From Steroidobacter agaridevorans (lineage in GTDB: Bacteria; Pseudomonadota; Gammaproteobacteria; Steroidobacterales; Steroidobacteraceae), in contig NZ_BLJO01000008.1 of NCBI RefSeq assembly GCF_009932555.1, positions 1 through 58,619 on the forward strand: 58,619 bases of DNA, read 5' to 3'. The notes beneath the pieces were generated by a model that saw nothing but the letters and a program-made list of their open reading frames with translations, was not told the DNA's origin and made no database searches. The position numbers and the translations under genes are program-made. The first letter of the stretch is position 1; each line of letters begins with the position of its first letter. This document shows, in pieces, positions 7,677 to 17,595 of this stretch.

Positions 7677-9809
7677 TTAGCTCTCGGGCAGCTCGGCCAG
7701 TCGCTCGAGCATGCGAGGATCGCCCGCGACGTGCACTTTCTCGGCGGGGCCGAGCCACGACAGCGCCTCGTTGAGGTTGCTGGCGTCACGCACTTTTTGT
7801 TCTGCGGTGAGACGATGCGGATCCGGGTGGCCTCGCGACTCGGCGGGGCGCGGCAGGTTGCCGGTGATATGCGCGTAGCGCGCCTGACGATCGGCAGCCA
7901 GCAGGCGCAGACCATCGCGTGCCGGCTCCTTGGCTTGCGCAAGCAATTCGTCGCGACGCTTGATGACCGCCGGCGCATGTTTCTCTTCGGGCGTCCGCAG
8001 CAGCCCCAACGAATGCATCACCCGACCGGCCAGCACGCTGCCGCTCATCTTCGACAGCGGAATCGACAGCAACAGGCCGGCGAGCGTCGGCGTCAGCCAG
8101 GCCAGCAATGTAGGCGATATGAGATAGGCGATGATGCCGGTGAGCACGCCGATCACGACGTGCACCCAATGGATGCGCGCAGACTCGCTCCACGCGGTGG
8201 AGTCGGTGCGGCGGCGCTGTGCATTCCAGCCCGAGTCGCGACCCGTGAAGATTTCGATGACATGCTGGGTTTGCACCAGCATCATGATCGGAGCGTACAG
8301 CGCGGACAGCAGCGTCTCGAATACGGTGCTGAGGATGACGCCGAGGAAGCCGCCGCAACCCTTGCGGATCTTGCTGTTGAACAACGAGCGCAACATGCCC
8401 AGCACTTTGGGAATGAACAGCACGATCATCGTGAAGACGAACAGCTGCATCATGCGTTCGGCGTCGAACTTCGGCCAGTCGGGGAACAGCTGGAAGCTGC
8501 GGCTGAAATATTCGGGACGGATCAGCGTCGCCTGCAAGGTCAGCGCGAAACCCACCACCAGCAGCATCAGCCACAGCGGCGAGGACAGATAGCTCATGAT
8601 GCCGATGCAGAAATGACCGCGGCTGATGGTCGACAGGCCATCGGCGCCGACGATCTTGGAATGTTGCAGATTGCCTTGCGCCCAGCGCCGGTCGCGCACC
8701 GCCACGTCGATCAACGACGGCGGGCTTTCTTCCCAGGAGCCGTCGAGGTCGGGCGCCATGCGGACCTTCCAGCCGGCCCGGCGCATCAAGGCGGCTTCGA
8801 CGAAGTCGTGCGACATCACATGACCGCCGAAGGGTTTGCGGCCGGGCAGCTGCGGCATGCCGCAGGCTTCGGCGAACGCCTGGACGCGAATGATGGCGTT
8901 GTGACCCCAGTAATTGCCTTCGTTGCCGGACCACGTCGCGACACCGCGCGCGATGATGCCGCCATAGACGCGACCGGCGAACTGCTGGATGCGTGAAAAC
9001 AAACTGTAATGACCGTGCAGCATCGGCACGGTCTGCAGAATGCCGAGATGCGCGTCGCCCTGCATGCGACGGACCAGCTCGACCATGGTTTCCGCCGACA
9101 TCAGGCTGTCGGCGTCGAGCACGATCATGTAGTCGTACCGTCCGCCCCAGCGCTTGACGAACTCTTCCACGTTGCCGGCCTTGCGGCCGGTGTTGTGCCA
9201 GCGGCGGCGGTACCAGACCGGCATGACGTTGCGCAGCTCGCGCCGCAGCCGGTCGACGGCAATCGATTCATTGATCCACGGATCGACCTGCGTCGAGTCC
9301 GAGATGATGACGATCTCGAAGTGCTGAGCGGCGCCGGCCTGCGCGAGCGCTTCGGCCATCGCCTGCAGCGCCGACGTCGTGGCGGTCGGATCCTCGTTAT
9401 ATATAGGCATCAGCAGCGCGGTGCGCGAGCCGGCCAGATTCGCCTGGGTCTTCGGAATGTGGATGGGCACCAGCAGACCGGCGATCGCCGAGGCGGCGGA
9501 GAACGCGATCCAGCCGAACGTGACGGTGAAGAAGAAAATCATCACGCCCTGCAATACCGTCATCTTCGAGAACTCGACGATGCCCAGCATTTCGAACAGC
9601 GCATAACCGGTCAGGCCCAGCGTGGCAAGAATCACGATGGCGCGTGCAAATATTGCCCGGACCGGCGCCGGCCCGAGCGCACGCACGACCTGCGGACTCT
9701 GCCGCAGATCCTGCACTGGCATGTCGATCGGACGTTCGAAAGGCATGCCGCCGCGAACCACGTCGCGGCCTTCGGTAGGAGAGGTCGGAGATTTCAGCTG
9801 GCCGTCCAT
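7677..9809 (-). CDS. opgH: Glucans biosynthesis glucosyltransferase MdoH/OpgH
   Basis: A 710-residue inner-membrane family 2 glycosyltransferase that polymerises UDP-glucose into the beta-1,2-linked backbone of osmoregulated periplasmic glucans and exports it. Two membrane helices lie near residues 55-110, then the catalytic domain with the DADSLMS motif (DxD region, about residue 232), the acceptor-side Asp in SHDFVEAALM, and RRWAQGNLQH matching the Q/RxxRW signature, followed by a further cluster of membrane helices. The gene begins 16 bp inside the end of the opgG-like gene, so the pair is translationally coupled in the usual OpgG-OpgH order. The membrane-flanking loops look complete, so I expect a functional enzyme. 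Confidence 0.95.
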   Translation of the reverse strand: MDGQLKSPTSPTEGRDVVRGGMPFERPIDMPVQDLRQSPQVVRALGPAPVRAIFARAIVILATLGLTGYALFEMLGIVEFSKMTVLQGVMIFFFTVTFGWIAFSAASAIAGLLVPIHIPKTQANLAGSRTALLMPIYNEDPTATTSALQAMAEALAQAGAAQHFEIVIISDSTQVDPWINESIAVDRLRRELRNVMPVWYRRRWHNTGRKAGNVEEFVKRWGGRYDYMIVLDADSLMSAETMVELVRRMQGDAHLGILQTVPMLHGHYSLFSRIQQFAGRVYGGIIARGVATWSGNEGNYWGHNAIIRVQAFAEACGMPQLPGRKPFGGHVMSHDFVEAALMRRAGWKVRMAPDLDGSWEESPPSLIDVAVRDRRWAQGNLQHSKIVGADGLSTISRGHFCIGIMSYLSSPLWLMLLVVGFALTLQATLIRPEYFSRSFQLFPDWPKFDAERMMQLFVFTMIVLFIPKVLGMLRSLFNSKIRKGCGGFLGVILSTVFETLLSALYAPIMMLVQTQHVIEIFTGRDSGWNAQRRRTDSTAWSESARIHWVHVVIGVLTGIIAYLISPTLLAWLTPTLAGLLLSIPLSKMSGSVLAGRVMHSLGLLRTPEEKHAPAVIKRRDELLAQAKEPARDGLRLLAADRQARYAHITGNLPRPAESRGHPDPHRLTAEQKVRDASNLNEALSWLGPAEKVHVAGDPRMLERLAELPES

Positions 9810-11413
9810 CGATAAAGCCAGGTTTCGGTAATGGGACGATTGGCGCGCAGCAGGCGCAATCTCAATTCGACCAGGTTGCTGCCCGCGGGATCCAGCTCGA
9901 AGCTGGCGCGGACGCCTTTGGTCAACGGGTTCTGTTGCAACATCGGATGCGACAACTTGCCCGCGGAAGCGCCAACGTCGAGCTTGAGGTCCTCGATGTT
10001 ACGCCCCGCGCCGGCGAAGTCGATCACGAAGATACGACGCTTGCCGTCGATCGTCGGACCGGTGCGCGTGGCCGTGGCCCGGCCCAATGAAGGAGTAATG
10101 CGCGGCGTGTTGTTCCAACGCATGCGATACGAGATGTGCCAGGGCTTGCCCGCCGGCACGGTGTAATGCGGACGGAAGAACGCGACGACGTTGTCGTTGG
10201 TCTCGTTCTCGGTGGGAATCTCGATCAGATCCACGGAGCCCTTGCCCCAGTCGGAGGTGGGCTCGATCCAGGCGCTCGGGCGCAGCTCGTACTTGGCTTC
10301 GAAGTCGCGATAGTCGCTGATGCGACGGGACCGCTGCACCAAACCGAAGGCGCGCGGCGCCTCGGCGGTGAAGGCGGATGTCTGCAGCTCGGTGGGATTG
10401 CGCAGCGGCCGCCACAAACGCTCGCCCGAAGCTGTTACCACTTGCAGACCGTCGGAGTCGTGCACTTCATCGCGGAAGTCGTCGATGCGGGTGCGCTCGG
10501 ATTCATCGAACAGAAACATCGATGTGAGTGGCGCGAGACCGATGTTGTCCAGGTCAACGCGCGGGAACAGCGTCACGTCCACGTCCATCACGGTCTCGGT
10601 GCCCGGCTGGATGGAAAAGCGATACGCGCCGGTCGTGGACGGGCTGTCCAGCAAGGCGTGCACGACGATTCCAGACGAATTAGCGCCCGGACGTTCAATC
10701 CAGAACTGGGTGAACGCCGGAAACTCTTCGCCTGCCGGATGCGCGGTGCGGATCGCCAGGCCGCGAGCCGACAAGCCGTACTGCCCGCCGCGGGGCACGG
10801 CGCGAAAGTAGGAGGCGCCTTGGAACACCATGAATTCGTCCCACACCGAGCGGGAATTGAGCAGCGTGCGCACGCGAAAGCCCGACAGCGGCAGGGTGTG
10901 ATTGGCAAGCTGCTTCGCGACGTGCGGGCCGAGCACGAACATATTGGGCGTGCCGGTCAAATCGCTGGCCATGCCGCTTTCGACCGCCGACACCTTCACC
11001 GGTGTTTGAAACAGGAAGCCGGCGGGCAACAGCTCGACCCGGAACGGCACCTGCTCGTTACGCCACAACGCCATTTCCGGTTTGAAGCGGATGTCGCGAT
11101 ATTGATCGTAGCTGAGCTGCTGGAGCGCGGAGTTGCCCTCCAGGCGGCGTGGCACGTAGGCGGCCGCGGCGGTTCGTTTGGCCAGGTCGACGACCGTGTT
11201 CGGCGTGAATTTGTAACGCGCGTTGCGTGCGCCTTCGACCGCCGGCTTCACCGATGCGGCGCCGGCCACACAGGAAAAAGTGATGGCGAGCATCAACAGC
11301 CAGTAACGGCGCATGACTTTCTGCGCCGCCCGCTGCGGTGGCAGGGGAGGTTGTGTGCGCGGAGTGGGCGGGGCGCCCGGGCCCCGAGAATTTGCTGACT
11401 CGCCTGAATTCAT
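9794..11413 (-). CDS. opgG: Periplasmic glucan biosynthesis protein OpgG/OpgD family
   Basis: A periplasmic glucan-branching or modifying protein that works with OpgH. Family motifs are clear: FLGASYFRAV-type sequence appears as QGASYFRAVPRGGQYGLSARGLAI, followed by EEFPAFTQFWIERP, ITSMFLFDE-type LAPLTSMFLFDESERT, HDSDGL, and a C-terminal ITETWLYRW. An export signal (MRRYWLLMLAITFSCVAGAA) begins at the ATG at 11314. The ATG at 11413 adds a 33-residue Pro-rich leader with only a distant AGGA, so the true start may be 11314. OpgG and OpgD are paralogues and sequence alone does not settle which this is; the operon with opgH favours OpgG. A Tat motif, as in E. coli OpgD, is absent. Confidence 0.9.
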   Translation of the reverse strand: MNSGESANSRGPGAPPTPRTQPPLPPQRAAQKVMRRYWLLMLAITFSCVAGAASVKPAVEGARNARYKFTPNTVVDLAKRTAAAAYVPRRLEGNSALQQLSYDQYRDIRFKPEMALWRNEQVPFRVELLPAGFLFQTPVKVSAVESGMASDLTGTPNMFVLGPHVAKQLANHTLPLSGFRVRTLLNSRSVWDEFMVFQGASYFRAVPRGGQYGLSARGLAIRTAHPAGEEFPAFTQFWIERPGANSSGIVVHALLDSPSTTGAYRFSIQPGTETVMDVDVTLFPRVDLDNIGLAPLTSMFLFDESERTRIDDFRDEVHDSDGLQVVTASGERLWRPLRNPTELQTSAFTAEAPRAFGLVQRSRRISDYRDFEAKYELRPSAWIEPTSDWGKGSVDLIEIPTENETNDNVVAFFRPHYTVPAGKPWHISYRMRWNNTPRITPSLGRATATRTGPTIDGKRRIFVIDFAGAGRNIEDLKLDVGASAGKLSHPMLQQNPLTKGVRASFELDPAGSNLVELRLRLLRANRPITETWLYRWTAS

Positions 11414-11631
11414 CCGAATCGATCGTTCCTGGTTCAAAGGCCGCGGCGCGAGCAGCGTTCACTCAAAGGTCTACGCATGTCTCGTTACCACGGTTCCAGA
11501 TTTCATCACTGTCGCGGAACTGCGTCGGTTCGCCGCGTATTACTCGCAGCGATGTTCGCTCGTGGCATTGCTACCACATCGTCACTTTACCAGCCTATTC
11601 CCTTCGTACCGCATTCTTCTCGGAGACCAGC

Positions 11632-12642
11632 ATGACCGACGCGTTGCGCAGCCAGCCACATCGATGGGCATTGGTTCTGGCGGCAGGCGACGGCAGTCGG
11701 CTACGAGCGTTGACCACTCAGCCCTGCGGTACGCCGGTCCCCAAACAGTATTGCTCCCTGAGCGGCGGCCCGTCGCTCGTGGAAGATGCCTTGACCCGCG
11801 CCCGAACGCAGGTCGCCGCCGACCGGGTCTGCGCCATCGTCGCTCAACAGCATCACCGCTGGTGGGCGAACATTCCGGCGCTGTCCTCGCTGCCGCAACC
11901 GAACCTGATCGTTCAGCCCAGCAACCGGGGCACGGCCATCGGCATCCTCTACTCGCTGGTGCACATTTTAAGCCAGGATCCGGAAGCGCAGGTGCTGATG
12001 TTGCCGTCGGACCACTACGTGGCCAACGAATCCATCCTGCAGCGCTCGCTCGCGGACGCGATGGAACATGTCTCGCGCTGTCCTGATCTGCCGGTGCTGC
12101 TCGGGCTGCATCCCGAGGAGCCCGACAGCGAGCTCGGCTACATCGTGCCGGGCGAATCCAGCCGGTTCGGCGCCCGAACTGTGGCGCGGTTCGTGGAAAA
12201 GCCCGAGTTGCCTGTGGCAGCCCAGATCGTCCGCAAGGGCGGCTTGTGGAACACCTTTATTATCGCGGCCTCGGCCCGCGCGCTGTTGAACCTGTACCTG
12301 CCGCGCTTCGCTCCCACCGTCATGGAGATGCAGGTCATCGTCAGCAGCGCGCTTCAGCACAAATCGGCCGGCGGCTGGCCGGCCATTGTCGATATGTATA
12401 CGCGGATGCCAGATCTGGATTTCTCGCGCGACCTGCTGGAAGGGCGCGAAGCCTCGTTGTGCGTGCTGCCGGTGCCGGCCTGTGGCTGGAGCGATCTGGG
12501 CACGCCGCATCGGGTCGGCGAGACGCTGCGCAAATTGCCCGGAGAGCGAACGGCCGGGTATGCGGCGGAGATGTCGGGTTATATCAATCTGGCCGCACGG
12601 CACGCGAACTTCGAGCGCTCGATGGCGGGCGCGCCTCTGTAA
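11632..12642 (+). CDS. Mannose-1-phosphate guanylyltransferase-like nucleotidyltransferase
   Basis: A 336-residue nucleotidyltransferase that would join a hexose-1-phosphate to GTP or another NTP. The signature LVLAAGDGSRLRALT (about residues 14-28) binds the nucleotide, LPSDHYV supplies the metal-binding Asp, and FVEKPELP is the sugar-phosphate Lys motif. GLWNTFI and WSDLGTP are shared with GDP-mannose pyrophosphorylases. There is no C-terminal isomerase domain. The start has GGAG 6 bp upstream. It diverges from opgG across about 220 bp. GDP-mannose is the best guess for the product, but related enzymes use other sugars. Confidence 0.82.
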   Translation: MTDALRSQPHRWALVLAAGDGSRLRALTTQPCGTPVPKQYCSLSGGPSLVEDALTRARTQVAADRVCAIVAQQHHRWWANIPALSSLPQPNLIVQPSNRGTAIGILYSLVHILSQDPEAQVLMLPSDHYVANESILQRSLADAMEHVSRCPDLPVLLGLHPEEPDSELGYIVPGESSRFGARTVARFVEKPELPVAAQIVRKGGLWNTFIIAASARALLNLYLPRFAPTVMEMQVIVSSALQHKSAGGWPAIVDMYTRMPDLDFSRDLLEGREASLCVLPVPACGWSDLGTPHRVGETLRKLPGERTAGYAAEMSGYINLAARHANFERSMAGAPL

Positions 12643-12696
12643 ATTCTCCGCCAGCGTCTGCCAACGGAGGGTGGGTAAGCGCGATGGGGTGCTGTT

Positions 12697-14610
12697 GTGA
12701 GCCGATCCGTCTCATTTAACTTCGGCCCCCAGCCCGGCACCGATGGCACGACGTTTCGTTTCTGGGCTCCCGGCGCCCGGCGGGTCGACCTGCTGCTGGA
12801 ACCCAAGAAAGGCCCGGCGTGGCGGCAACCATTCACAGCGGCGGGTGACGGCTGGTTTGAAACATTGGTGCGCGGCGTCGGCGCTGGCGACCGCTATCGA
12901 TTCCGCATCGACGATGAGCTCGATGTGCCCGATCCCGCTTCGCGCTTCCAGCCCGAGGGCGTGACCGGCCCCGGCGAAATTCTCGATCCCCACTCATTTC
13001 AATGGCGCGATCTGCGCTGGCAAGGCCGGCCCTGGCACGAGGCCGTGTTGTATGAATTGCACGTTGGCGCGTTCACTCGGGAGGGCACCTACCGGGCGGC
13101 AATCGAGCGCCTCGACGATCTCGCCCGGATCGGTATCACGGCCATCGAGCTGTTGCCGCTGAACACGTTTCCGGGGCGGCGCGGCTGGGGTTACGACGGC
13201 GTGTTGTTGTACGCGCCGCAGCCGAACTACGGCCGACCGGACGAGTTGAAACATTTCGTGCAGGCGGCCCACGAGCGCGGGTTGATGGTGCTGATCGATG
13301 TGGTCTACAACCATTTCGGGCCCGAAGGAAATTATCTGCATCGTTACGCCGAGGATTTCTTCACGTCGGCGCATCACACGCCGTGGGGCAGCGCCATCAA
13401 TTTCACTCATCCCGTCGTACGGCAGTTCTTCATCCAGAATGCGTTGTACTGGTTGAACGAATACCGCTTCGACGGGCTGCGGGTCGACGCCGTGCACGCC
13501 ATGTTCGACGAGGGCGACACTCATTTCATCGACGAGTTGGTCGACAGCGTGCAGCGCGGGCCAGGCAGCGAGCGGCACGTGCATGTCGTATTGGAGAATC
13601 ATCACAACGAGGCGCGCCGGCTCGGCCGGAAAGATCGTTCGATGGTGGCGCAGTGGAATGACGACTTTCATCATCCGATGCACATCCTGCTGAGCGGCGA
13701 GCACGACGGCTACTATCGCAACTATGCCGATCGGCCCATCGAACATCTGGGTCGAGTGCTCGCCGAGGGGTTTGCTTATCAAGGCGAGGTCTACCAGACC
13801 GAGGGGCATGCACGCGGCGAGCGCAGCGCCTCGCTGCCGCCCACCGCGTTTGTGAATTTCATCCAGAACCACGATCAGATCGGCAATCGCGCTTTCGGCG
13901 AGCGACTGACACAGCTCGCGCCACCAGAGAAATTACGCGCCGGAGTGGCGGTTCTTCTGCTGGCTCCGCAGATTCCGATGCTGTTCATGGGAGAGGAATA
14001 CGGGGCGGTGCAGCCGTTCCTGTACTTTTGTGACTATCACGGCGATCTGGCGAAGGCGATCAGCGAAGGCCGGCGCAACGAATTCGCATCGTTCGGTGCG
14101 TTCGCGGATGAGCATCGCCGCGAGCATATTCCCGATCCCAACGCCGAGCAGACTTATCTGGCGAGCCAACTCGATGGCGACGATCGAGCCGAGGCGAGGC
14201 ATCGCGAATGGCTGGCGTACACACAGGAATTGCTGGCGGTGCGCGCTGAGAAGGTTGTGCCGCTGATTCCGGAGATTGTTCCTGGCGCCGCTCGATACAA
14301 GACGAGCGGTCCCGTTCTCGCCGTGTGGTGGCCTCTGAGCCGCGGCCGCGCTTTAGTGATGCAAGCAAACTTCGGCAACGATCCCGCGCCGGCTCTTGGT
14401 CTTCAGCAGGATCTTGGCCTTCAACCGGATCTTGGCCCTCCGCAGGAGAAAATAAAAAACACCATTCCCCCTCCCGTCCACGGGAGGGGGCAGGGGGTGG
14501 GTCTTCCGGTATCACGAGCCCTCGATCTCTGGTATTCAACCGCTGGCGCATCGGCACGCCATGAGGAACTACACCCCTGGGAAGTCAGACTGTCGCTGGG
14601 AGCGTCATGA
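12697..14610 (+). CDS. treZ: Malto-oligosyltrehalose trehalohydrolase TreZ
   Basis: A 637-residue cytosolic GH13 enzyme that cuts trehalose from the end of maltooligosyl-trehalose. An N-terminal beta-sandwich (FRFWAPGARRVDLLL) precedes the barrel with VLYELHVGAFT, DVVYNHFGPEG (region I), FDGLRVDAVHAM (region II, nucleophile Asp264), VLENHHNE (region III, acid Glu) and NFIQNHDQIGNRA (region IV). It starts at GTG. Between about residues 566 and 606 the C-terminal beta domain carries an in-frame insertion made of three 6-residue repeats and a palindrome-encoded Pro/Gly-rich stretch, described separately. Its TGA overlaps the treY ATG by 4 bp (ATGA), so TreY is co-translated. The insertion lies outside the catalytic barrel, so activity is probably retained. 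Confidence 0.95.
   Translation: MSRSVSFNFGPQPGTDGTTFRFWAPGARRVDLLLEPKKGPAWRQPFTAAGDGWFETLVRGVGAGDRYRFRIDDELDVPDPASRFQPEGVTGPGEILDPHSFQWRDLRWQGRPWHEAVLYELHVGAFTREGTYRAAIERLDDLARIGITAIELLPLNTFPGRRGWGYDGVLLYAPQPNYGRPDELKHFVQAAHERGLMVLIDVVYNHFGPEGNYLHRYAEDFFTSAHHTPWGSAINFTHPVVRQFFIQNALYWLNEYRFDGLRVDAVHAMFDEGDTHFIDELVDSVQRGPGSERHVHVVLENHHNEARRLGRKDRSMVAQWNDDFHHPMHILLSGEHDGYYRNYADRPIEHLGRVLAEGFAYQGEVYQTEGHARGERSASLPPTAFVNFIQNHDQIGNRAFGERLTQLAPPEKLRAGVAVLLLAPQIPMLFMGEEYGAVQPFLYFCDYHGDLAKAISEGRRNEFASFGAFADEHRREHIPDPNAEQTYLASQLDGDDRAEARHREWLAYTQELLAVRAEKVVPLIPEIVPGAARYKTSGPVLAVWWPLSRGRALVMQANFGNDPAPALGLQQDLGLQPDLGPPQEKIKNTIPPPVHGRGQGVGLPVSRALDLWYSTAGASARHEELHPWEVRLSLGAS
14395..14448 (+). repeat. 18-bp tandem repeat, three copies, inside treZ
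   Basis: Three in-frame 18-bp units encode LGLQQD, LGLQPD and LGPPQE. The first two share most bases (a CTT-GG-CTTCA core and a CGGAT or AGGAT end), the third has drifted. The repeat sits in the TreZ C-terminal domain immediately before the palindrome and looks like slipped-strand expansion. Confidence 0.8.
14467..14490. repeat. REP-like perfect palindrome inserted in treZ
   Basis: An 11-bp C-rich arm (CCCCCTCCCGT) pairs perfectly with ACGGGAGGGGG across a 2-nt loop. A second G-rich block (CAGGGGGTGGG) follows at once. Structure and composition resemble REP-type intergenic elements, but it lies in the coding frame and reads as about eight Pro, Gly and Arg residues. Whether other copies exist in the genome cannot be seen here. 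Confidence 0.7.
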
Positions 14611-17462
14611 GCTCACTGGTGCCAACCGAACCGGGCGCGCGCTTCAACATTCCCCGCGCCACGTATCGACTCCAGTTCAACCATCAATTCACCTTCAACG
14701 ACGCTTCACAAATTGTCCCCTATCTGGCGCGACTCGGCATCAGTCACGTCTACGCGTCGCCGATCCTGAAGGCGCGGCCTGGCAGCATGCATGGCTACGA
14801 CGTGGTCGATCATTCGCAGCTCAATCCCGAGCTCGGCACGCGCGAAGATTTCGATCGGCTCGTGCAGAAACTGCACGAGCACGGACTGGGGCTGATCGTC
14901 GATATCGTGCCCAATCATCTCGGCGTCATGGGCAACGACAACGTGTGGTGGCTGGATGTCCTGGAGAACGGGCCCGCGGCGCGCTATGCATATCACTTCG
15001 ACATCGATTGGCGGCCGAACCGGAGCTCGATGCGCGATCGCATCCTCGTGCCGATCCTGGGCGACGCTTATGGCATGGTGCTCGAGCGCGGCGAGTTACA
15101 GATCGAGTTCGACGCCGCGGCCGGCAGCTTCTCAGTGCGCTATTACGATCACCGCTTGCCGATCGATCCGCGTGAGTATCCAAGAGTTTTCTCACAGCCC
15201 ATTCCAGAAGAACTGCTGCCGCCAGACGACGCGCACCGCGCCGACTTCGAGAGCTTGCTCAATAGCTTCAGCAATCTTCCGCCGCGTGACGATACGTCCG
15301 CGGACGCGGTGGCGGTGCGCCATCGGGACAAGGAAGCCCACAAACGACGCCTGGCTCGCTTGATCGAGCGCGGCCCCGAAGTCCTGCGTCACATCAACGA
15401 GAGCGTGACTCGAATCAACGGCACGCCCGGACAGACGGAAAGCTTCGATGCCCTCGATGCGCTGCTGGAGGCGCAGGCTTACCGCTTGTCCTACTGGCGA
15501 GTCGCCGTCGACGAGATCAACTATCGTCGCTTCTTTGACGTAAACGATCTGGCGGCGCTGCGCATGAACGAGCGCAGCGTGTTCGACGCGACCCATCATC
15601 TGATCTTCGACCTGATCGATGCAGGCAGCATCGATGGCCTGCGTATCGATCACTCCGACGGTCTGTACGATCCCGAAGAATATTTCCTGCGCCTGCAGGA
15701 ACGCTTCGGCGGCGGACCGGAACGCCGCCCGCTGTATGTGGTCACGGAGAAGATCCTGGCGGCGCACGAACGTTTGCCCGAGTCGTGGCGGGTCCATGGC
15801 ACGACCGGCTATGACTACGCGGCGTTGCAGACGACGTGGCTGGTATGCGGTGACGAAGAAACGCGCATGACGCGCCGCTATCGGACCTTTACCGAGAACG
15901 AGGCGTCGTTCGAAGCCATCGCGTACGAGAGCAAGCGCCTGGTGATGCGCTCGTCGCTGGCCGCAGAAGTCGAAGTGCTCGCGACTCAGTTGGATCGTAT
16001 CGCGCACCTGAATCGGCACACATCGGACTTCACTCGGGCTGCCTTACGCGAGGCGATCAGAGAAGTGATCGCGTGCTTTCCGGTGTATCGCACCTATATA
16101 TCCGCTCGCGGCCTCGGCGAGGAAGACCAAAGGATCATTCATTGGGCGACCGGTCTGGCGCGGCGGCGAAGCGCGGGCGCTGAAGTGAGTGTGTTCGATT
16201 TTCTCCGTGACGTGCTGTTAGGCACGGCTGCGGACTTGCGGTTGTCATCGCATAGTCAGGCCATGCTCGAGTTCGCCATGAAGTTCCAGCAGGTGACCGC
16301 ACCGGTGACCGCCAAGGGCGTGGAGGACACGGCATTCTATCGTTTCAATCGCCTGATCTGCCTCAATGAGGTGGGCGGCGACCCGAGCCGCTTCGGCGTG
16401 TCCTCAACGGCCTTGCATCAAGCCAACCTCGAGCGCGCTCGGCTGTGGCCGCATTCGATGCTGGCCACTTCGACCCACGACACGAAGCGAAGCGAGGACG
16501 TGCGCGCTCGTATCGCCGTGCTGAGCGAGCTGCCGGATCTGTGGAAGCAGCATCTGTCGCGCTGGTCGCAGCTGAATCGAAACAAACGACGCCAGGTGGA
16601 CGACGCGCCGGCGCCGGACCGTGAGGATGAGTATCTGCTGTATCAGACGCTCGCGGGGCTTTGGTCGCCTGAGCTGCCGACCGAGCAATTGATCGAGCGA
16701 TTGCAGGCGTACATGACCAAGGCGGGGCGCGAGGCCAAGCGCTCGACGTCGTGGATCAATCCCAACGCCGATTACGAAGCGGCGGTGAACGACTTCATCG
16801 CGCAGCTGCTGAGCAATCCCGAGCGCAATGCCTTCCTGCGCGACTTCACTTCGTTCGTCGGCACGATCGCGTTCTTCGGGCGGATCAATTCGCTGGTGAC
16901 GACGGTGTTGAAGATTACTTCGCCCGGCGTTCCGGATTTCTATCAGGGCACGGAGCTGCCGGCGTTCACTCTCGTCGATCCGGACAATCGAGCGCCTGTC
17001 GACTTCGAGGCGGCTTCCGCGCGGTTGGATTCGCTGGCCAGTGTTTCAGAAGTGCACGCGCTGTTTGAAGAATCGCACGGTGCGCAAGCAAAGCTCTATG
17101 TGACTGCGAAACTCCTGCAATTCCGTGCTGCTGACGCCGCGCTATTCGCTCTGGGCAGCTATCAGCCGCTGCAGGTCGAGGGCGAGAAGAAAGATCATGT
17201 CTTCGCTTTCGCGCGAGCGCATGAAGGTCGCACCTGCGTAGTCATCGTTCCGCGGTGGTCGGCGCGGCTCATGGCTGGCGAAATGCGACTGCCTATCGGC
17301 GAGATCTGGGCTGATACGAGAGTCTTGCTTGGCAATGCCGACGCCGGAGAATTGCACGACGTGCTCACGTCGCAGCCCGCGCGCGCGACCGCCGAGGATG
17401 GCTCACTTCGTCTCGCCGATGTTCTTTCCGCGCTCCCGCTTGCGGTGCTGAAGGCTTCATGA
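14607..17462 (+). CDS. treY: Maltooligosyl trehalose synthase TreY
   Basis: A 951-residue GH13 isomerase that turns the reducing-end alpha-1,4 bond of maltodextrins into the alpha-1,1 bond of trehalose; TreZ then releases trehalose. Family marks include PRATYRLQFN at the N terminus, YASPILKARPGSMHGYD, IVDIVPNHLGV (region I), IDGLRIDHSDGLYDP (region II nucleophile region), VVTEKIL (region III Glu) and MLATSTHDTKRSEDVRAR (region IV). KGVEDTAFYRF and PGVPDFYQGTEL are typical of TreY. Length is near the upper range for the family. The 4-bp overlap with treZ makes a two-gene operon; treS and otsA are not in the window. Together they make trehalose from glycogen or maltodextrin as an osmoprotectant. 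Confidence 0.96.
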   Translation: MSSLVPTEPGARFNIPRATYRLQFNHQFTFNDASQIVPYLARLGISHVYASPILKARPGSMHGYDVVDHSQLNPELGTREDFDRLVQKLHEHGLGLIVDIVPNHLGVMGNDNVWWLDVLENGPAARYAYHFDIDWRPNRSSMRDRILVPILGDAYGMVLERGELQIEFDAAAGSFSVRYYDHRLPIDPREYPRVFSQPIPEELLPPDDAHRADFESLLNSFSNLPPRDDTSADAVAVRHRDKEAHKRRLARLIERGPEVLRHINESVTRINGTPGQTESFDALDALLEAQAYRLSYWRVAVDEINYRRFFDVNDLAALRMNERSVFDATHHLIFDLIDAGSIDGLRIDHSDGLYDPEEYFLRLQERFGGGPERRPLYVVTEKILAAHERLPESWRVHGTTGYDYAALQTTWLVCGDEETRMTRRYRTFTENEASFEAIAYESKRLVMRSSLAAEVEVLATQLDRIAHLNRHTSDFTRAALREAIREVIACFPVYRTYISARGLGEEDQRIIHWATGLARRRSAGAEVSVFDFLRDVLLGTAADLRLSSHSQAMLEFAMKFQQVTAPVTAKGVEDTAFYRFNRLICLNEVGGDPSRFGVSSTALHQANLERARLWPHSMLATSTHDTKRSEDVRARIAVLSELPDLWKQHLSRWSQLNRNKRRQVDDAPAPDREDEYLLYQTLAGLWSPELPTEQLIERLQAYMTKAGREAKRSTSWINPNADYEAAVNDFIAQLLSNPERNAFLRDFTSFVGTIAFFGRINSLVTTVLKITSPGVPDFYQGTELPAFTLVDPDNRAPVDFEAASARLDSLASVSEVHALFEESHGAQAKLYVTAKLLQFRAADAALFALGSYQPLQVEGEKKDHVFAFARAHEGRTCVVIVPRWSARLMAGEMRLPIGEIWADTRVLLGNADAGELHDVLTSQPARATAEDGSLRLADVLSALPLAVLKAS

Positions 17463-17595
17463 ACCGTCCGTGATCTGCTCACGTCTCAACGCAACACGCG
17501 CACGATCGCGACCAGCTTGTTACTCCTTCGTGCGCAGGCTCGGGACTTAGAATGACAGCGTGGTTTCACAAGTGCGCCGATAGCTGGAGGTCGCC

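Noticed and set aside
7731-8996. Plus-strand 421-codon frame
   Set aside because: Shadow of opgH; His/Gln/Arg-rich and without motifs.
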